Shown here one piece after another: positions 61,213-64,000 of a DNA stretch of 64,000 nucleotides. Under the pieces are notes generated by a model. That model made no database searches. It was not told the DNA's origin and saw nothing but the letters and a program-made list of their open reading frames with translations. A program made the position numbers and the translations under genes. Source of the stretch: Nostoc sp. NIES-4103 (GTDB lineage: Bacteria; Cyanobacteriota; Cyanobacteriia; Cyanobacteriales; Nostocaceae). Location of the stretch: assembly GCF_002368335.1 (NCBI RefSeq), contig NZ_AP018288.1:1171247-1235246 (forward strand), in the 5' to 3' direction. The number at the start of each line of letters is the position of its first letter. Positions within the stretch are counted from its first letter, which is position 1.

Positions 61213-62019
61213 ATGAAAAAATTAACACAACATGTAATAGCCGTCTTGGGTGCAACGGCGTTAGCTATGTTATTTGCTCCCAATGCACAAGCTGTAGACC
61301 ACAATAATATTGACGCTAATCGTCCCCTATCTTTTGACGATGCCGAGTCTATTGGTTATCGGGAACAGGCAATTGAATTAGGAGGTGTAATATCTTTGCC
61401 ACGCGATCGCTCAGTTGGTGGAGAATTTGAAATTGAGTATCTCTACGGTTTTGCACCCAATACCCACCTCAATATCGGTATCGATCCCAGTGTCGGAGGT
61501 CGCGCTGACTCAAACGATACCCGCTTTGACCCAGGTAATATATCTGTAGGAGTGTTCCATAACTTCAACCGCGAATACAACAACACCCCCGCTTTCGCCG
61601 TTCGTGCTGATGCCTATTTCCCAACGGGACGAGACTCTAAAGGTGTGGATTTTCGCCTACGCGGTATTGCCAGCAAAACTGTTGGGCAATACGACCGTTT
61701 ACACCTCAACCTTGACCTGAACGTGAATACCTCCCCTGACAGCGATGAAAGCTCTGTCATACCTGGTATTATTTTGGGTTATTCCAAACCTTTAGGCTAC
61801 CCGCGGCGTTTTGACCGCACCTTTGTAGCAGAAGTAGGAGTGCGTGACAGCGAGGAAAAGGGAGAAGGCGCGATAGTATCAGCCGGTGTAGGTTTGCGTC
61901 AGCAGGTAGGCTACCAAAGCGTTTTGGATCTAGGTTTAAAAGGCGACATTGCAGGCAGTGATGGTGATGGTGAGCGTAGTCAATTGCGCTTAGTTGCTGG
62001 CTATTCTGTGGCTTTTTGA
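61213..62019 (+). CDS. Outer-membrane beta-barrel-like protein
   Basis: A 268-residue protein with a signal peptide (MKKLTQHVIAVLGATALAML, cleavage after NAQA near 27). Alternating polar/aromatic strands (VGGEFEIEYLYGFAPNTHLN; FRLRGIASKTVGQYDRLHLN) and a C-terminal Phe (VAGYSVAF) fit an outer-membrane barrel. It begins 12 nt after the His/Met-rich gene, so the two are likely cotranscribed, and it may release or buffer metal at the surface. Function is inferred from context. Confidence 0.72.
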   Translation: MKKLTQHVIAVLGATALAMLFAPNAQAVDHNNIDANRPLSFDDAESIGYREQAIELGGVISLPRDRSVGGEFEIEYLYGFAPNTHLNIGIDPSVGGRADSNDTRFDPGNISVGVFHNFNREYNNTPAFAVRADAYFPTGRDSKGVDFRLRGIASKTVGQYDRLHLNLDLNVNTSPDSDESSVIPGIILGYSKPLGYPRRFDRTFVAEVGVRDSEEKGEGAIVSAGVGLRQQVGYQSVLDLGLKGDIAGSDGDGERSQLRLVAGYSVAF

Positions 62020-62217
62020 TCACACTAAAACGACTGTAGATAATCGCCAACTTGTCCTAACTAGGTTTAGATTCAAAGCGATGTAATACTTGATTTCGGG
62101 AAAATTATGTGATATGTTTGCATGAGCTTTATACGGTAAAACAGTAGAATTACTGTACTTTATATAACCACCGCACCCTGCAAAAGCATAGTTTGCATTA
62201 AACGGAAATTGCCCCTT

Positions 62218-62901
62218 ATGCCAAAAGACTGGTTTGAATGGCACGAATTTTACAACACCGAACCAGTATTGCAGCAACGACTGCAAATTGTTCGGCAATA
62301 TATTTCTGATAGCTTGGATGTATCTTTACCAGGAATCATTCGTGTAGTTAGTGTTTGTGCGGGTGATGGAAGGGATTTATTGGGAACGCTATCAAACCAC
62401 CCTCGCGCGAAAGATGTATACGCACGACTTATAGAACTAAACCCGAAATTGGTTGAACGTGGAAGAATAGCTATAGAATCAGCTGGTTTGGCAAAGCAAA
62501 TTGAGTTTATCAATGGCGATGCAACAAATTCCTCCAGCTATGCAGGAACTGTGCCAGCAGATATTGTTATTGTGTGTGGTGTATTAGGCCATGTAGGAGA
62601 CGAAGCTGGACTGAATCGTTTTCTTCGTAACCTAAGTTTCTTAACTAAAAAAGGTTCCTTGATCATCTGGACTCGTGGAGACACTAACGGTATTCGCCAT
62701 TCTGAGACTGTCCGTAAACTTTTGCGTGAAGCTGAGTTTGAAGAAGTTAGTTTCCAACTCACTGCTACAGGAGATATGGGAGTAGGACTTCATCGTTATC
62801 TCGGTGAAGGTTCGGCTTTAGTGGAGAATCAACAGTTATTTGTGTTTTCCGGCGACCCAAATCGAGGATCGCAGCCAGTTTCTCAAACCTCTGGAGAATG
62901 A
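62218..62901 (+). CDS. Class I SAM-dependent methyltransferase
   Basis: A 227-residue methyltransferase with motif I RVVSVCAGDGRDLLGTL (about 38-54), post-I LIELNPKLVERGR, and VCGVLGHVGDEAGLNRFL. It starts at ATG 62218 (MPKDWFEWHEFYN); the frame opens with TTG 9 nt earlier. The N-terminal WFEWHEFYNTEP is unusual and may be substrate-related. It is about 200 nt beyond the outer-membrane gene and probably unrelated to it; the gap has no clear promoter. Confidence 0.8.
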   Translation: MPKDWFEWHEFYNTEPVLQQRLQIVRQYISDSLDVSLPGIIRVVSVCAGDGRDLLGTLSNHPRAKDVYARLIELNPKLVERGRIAIESAGLAKQIEFINGDATNSSSYAGTVPADIVIVCGVLGHVGDEAGLNRFLRNLSFLTKKGSLIIWTRGDTNGIRHSETVRKLLREAEFEEVSFQLTATGDMGVGLHRYLGEGSALVENQQLFVFSGDPNRGSQPVSQTSGE

Positions 62902-63078
62902 AGCAGATTATTGTCTAAAATTTGCAGATAGCAGTTTTCAGGTATTTAATCAATAAGATTAATTGATCAATGATGCGATCGCTAGCACCTTGATTACATT
63001 TGTATTCTGTAATAACTTAGTTAACAATATGAGTTAGCAATTAAAATTAAAAGCTCCGTCTACAATCGCTAACCTGTC

Positions 63079-64000
63079 TTAAGCCATCTTTTTTCTGAAC
63101 TTCGACAACAGCAAACACACTAGTCCCATGACTACTAGCGGCACTGACAAAGCAGGTTCTGGAACAGACTGAGGATTATATCCAGGCGGGTAAGCGAACG
63201 GATTTTCTGAAATACTGCTGAGTGACACCAAAAACTGCTGAATATCAGTGTCGATATTACCATCATTACTACCAGCACCTGTAGAAAGAATGAGCCGATT
63301 AAACGTCTCGGAGTCTGATAATCCAAAAGTTTCTGTTAATGGCAGAAATTCTTCGCCGAATCTACCTATGAGAGAGTTAATCAGGTTGTCAACATCAGTT
63401 CTGATCCCTTGGCTCAAAGATTCTAAACTGTTGGTATTACTGTAAATACCAATGATTGTGTTGTTAGTATCTGTTAACCAGTTGCCATTACCAACGATTG
63501 TATTGCCGCTGGTGAATACCCAGTTGCCGTTTCCAATGATTGTGTTGTTACTACCGAAATCCCAATTACCGTTTCCAACGGTTATGTTGTCACCACCAAA
63601 TTGCCAATTACCATTACCAAGTGTTGCGTTGTTACTTCCGTTGTCCCAATACCAGTTACCATTACCAAGGGTTGCGTTGTTACCGCCGAAGTGCCAATTA
63701 CCATTGCCAATGGTTGCATTATTATTATTAAAGTTCCAATTGCCGTTGCCAATAATGGCGCTGTCATTCCCAAAGTTTGAATTGAAATTACCAAGAGTTG
63801 CGTTATTGCTACCAGAGTCTTTGTTGCCATTACCAATTGGTGCGTTATCCTCGTTAATGGGTAGACCACCAGCACCAGGGATATTACCGCTATAGGGTAT
63901 GTTGTTACCACCGATTATGTTTAACAGATCAAAAGGCGATTGCTGAAGTGAACTACCATCTGTAAAAGGATTATTTCCGCCAGCAAAAGGATTTTTAGCA
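63079..64000 (-). CDS. PEP-CTERM protein with tandem NGNW repeats, 5' end beyond the window
   Basis: The frame is open from the TAA-side end at 63079 to the right edge, with no stop in 307 codons. The visible part has a Gly/Asn-rich stretch (PFDLLNIIGGNNIPYSG), then nine to ten 14-residue repeats (NATLGNGNWHFGGN type, about 63450-63860), a helical region, and a PEP-CTERM anchor: SVPEPALSVPLVVMGLVCLL followed by LSKFRKK. The anchor marks it for exosortase/surface sorting. A TTG-initiated 112-codon stretch alone is not the gene. Start and full length are unseen. The repeats suggest a beta-solenoid or adhesin-like stalk. Confidence 0.8.
   Translation of the reverse strand, partial: AKNPFAGGNNPFTDGSSLQQSPFDLLNIIGGNNIPYSGNIPGAGGLPINEDNAPIGNGNKDSGSNNATLGNFNSNFGNDSAIIGNGNWNFNNNNATIGNGNWHFGGNNATLGNGNWYWDNGSNNATLGNGNWQFGGDNITVGNGNWDFGSNNTIIGNGNWVFTSGNTIVGNGNWLTDTNNTIIGIYSNTNSLESLSQGIRTDVDNLINSLIGRFGEEFLPLTETFGLSDSETFNRLILSTGAGSNDGNIDTDIQQFLVSLSSISENPFAYPPGYNPQSVPEPALSVPLVVMGLVCLLLSKFRKKMA

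Noticed and set aside
63452..63895. 147-codon plus-strand frame with PLP repeats
   Set aside because: It is the complement of the NGNW repeat region, whose minus frame has the sorting signal and better repeat logic.
1..64000. tRNA or rRNA genes
   Set aside because: No cloverleaf-like T-arm or rRNA segment could be found in the gaps by reading; short or degenerate ones could be missed.

Overview
The window looks like chromosome of a filamentous, probably heterocyst-forming (Nostocales-type) cyanobacterium. It carries photosystem II psbA, both magnesium chelatase genes chlI and chlH, very many HIP1 octamers (GCGATCGC), and dense heptanucleotide short tandem repeats (STRRs such as GGGATTG, ACTGGGG, TTCGTAA, TCATTTG) in most intergenic gaps. 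No rRNA or tRNA gene was recognised.

Layout. 0-6 kb: housekeeping genes scpB and ispD, a GT9 glycosyltransferase, an isocitrate lyase/PEP-mutase-type enzyme, a TPR protein and a DUF3598-like protein. 6-15 kb: hisS, then an uncharacterised small-molecule enzyme neighbourhood: an alpha/beta-hydrolase lacking its nucleophile and catalytic His, a hydantoinase-type amidohydrolase, an Asp/Asn beta-hydroxylase-like protein, two SnoaL-like proteins, a methyltransferase and two unknowns. 15-24 kb: chlI, a nucleotidyltransferase, a large hybrid histidine kinase, and an overlapping XPB-type helicase/DUF790 (Bax1-like) nuclease pair. 23-29 kb: toxin-antitoxin genes and remnants, and a STAND (NB-ARC/TPR) protein separated from its N-terminal domain by one in-frame TGA. 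29-36 kb: FkbM methyltransferase, a lipid-A-disaccharide-synthase-like protein, chlH. 36-40 kb: an AIPR (abortive infection) gene truncated at a DDE insertion sequence, a VapBC-type pair, an antitoxin with a decayed MazF/PemK remnant, and a solo HicB. 40-45 kb: metabolic and conserved unknown genes. 45-50 kb: a possible three-gene signalling operon, ending in a pentapeptide-GAF-histidine kinase. 50-54 kb: conserved unknowns. 53.7-56 kb: psbA and a degenerating CRISPR array with no cas genes in the window. 56-62 kb: a metal (probably copper) homeostasis cluster with two MerR-type operators. 62-64 kb: a methyltransferase and a PEP-CTERM protein with 14-residue NGNW repeats that runs off the right edge.

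Three themes stand out. First, STRRs and palindromic elements have entered conserved genes in frame (lpxB-like, copper ATPase, NB-ARC) or set gene ends (ispD start, chlI stop). Second, defence and addiction modules are decaying: a truncated VapC, a frameshifted hicB, a nonsense-truncated MazF/PemK, a truncated AIPR gene, a split STAND gene and a cas-less CRISPR array. Third, the best candidates for undescribed biology are the 7.6-14.6 kb enzyme neighbourhood, the 45.2-50.0 kb hydrolase/unknown/sensor-kinase operon, and the NGNW-repeat surface protein. All family assignments come from reading motifs; no database search was run.
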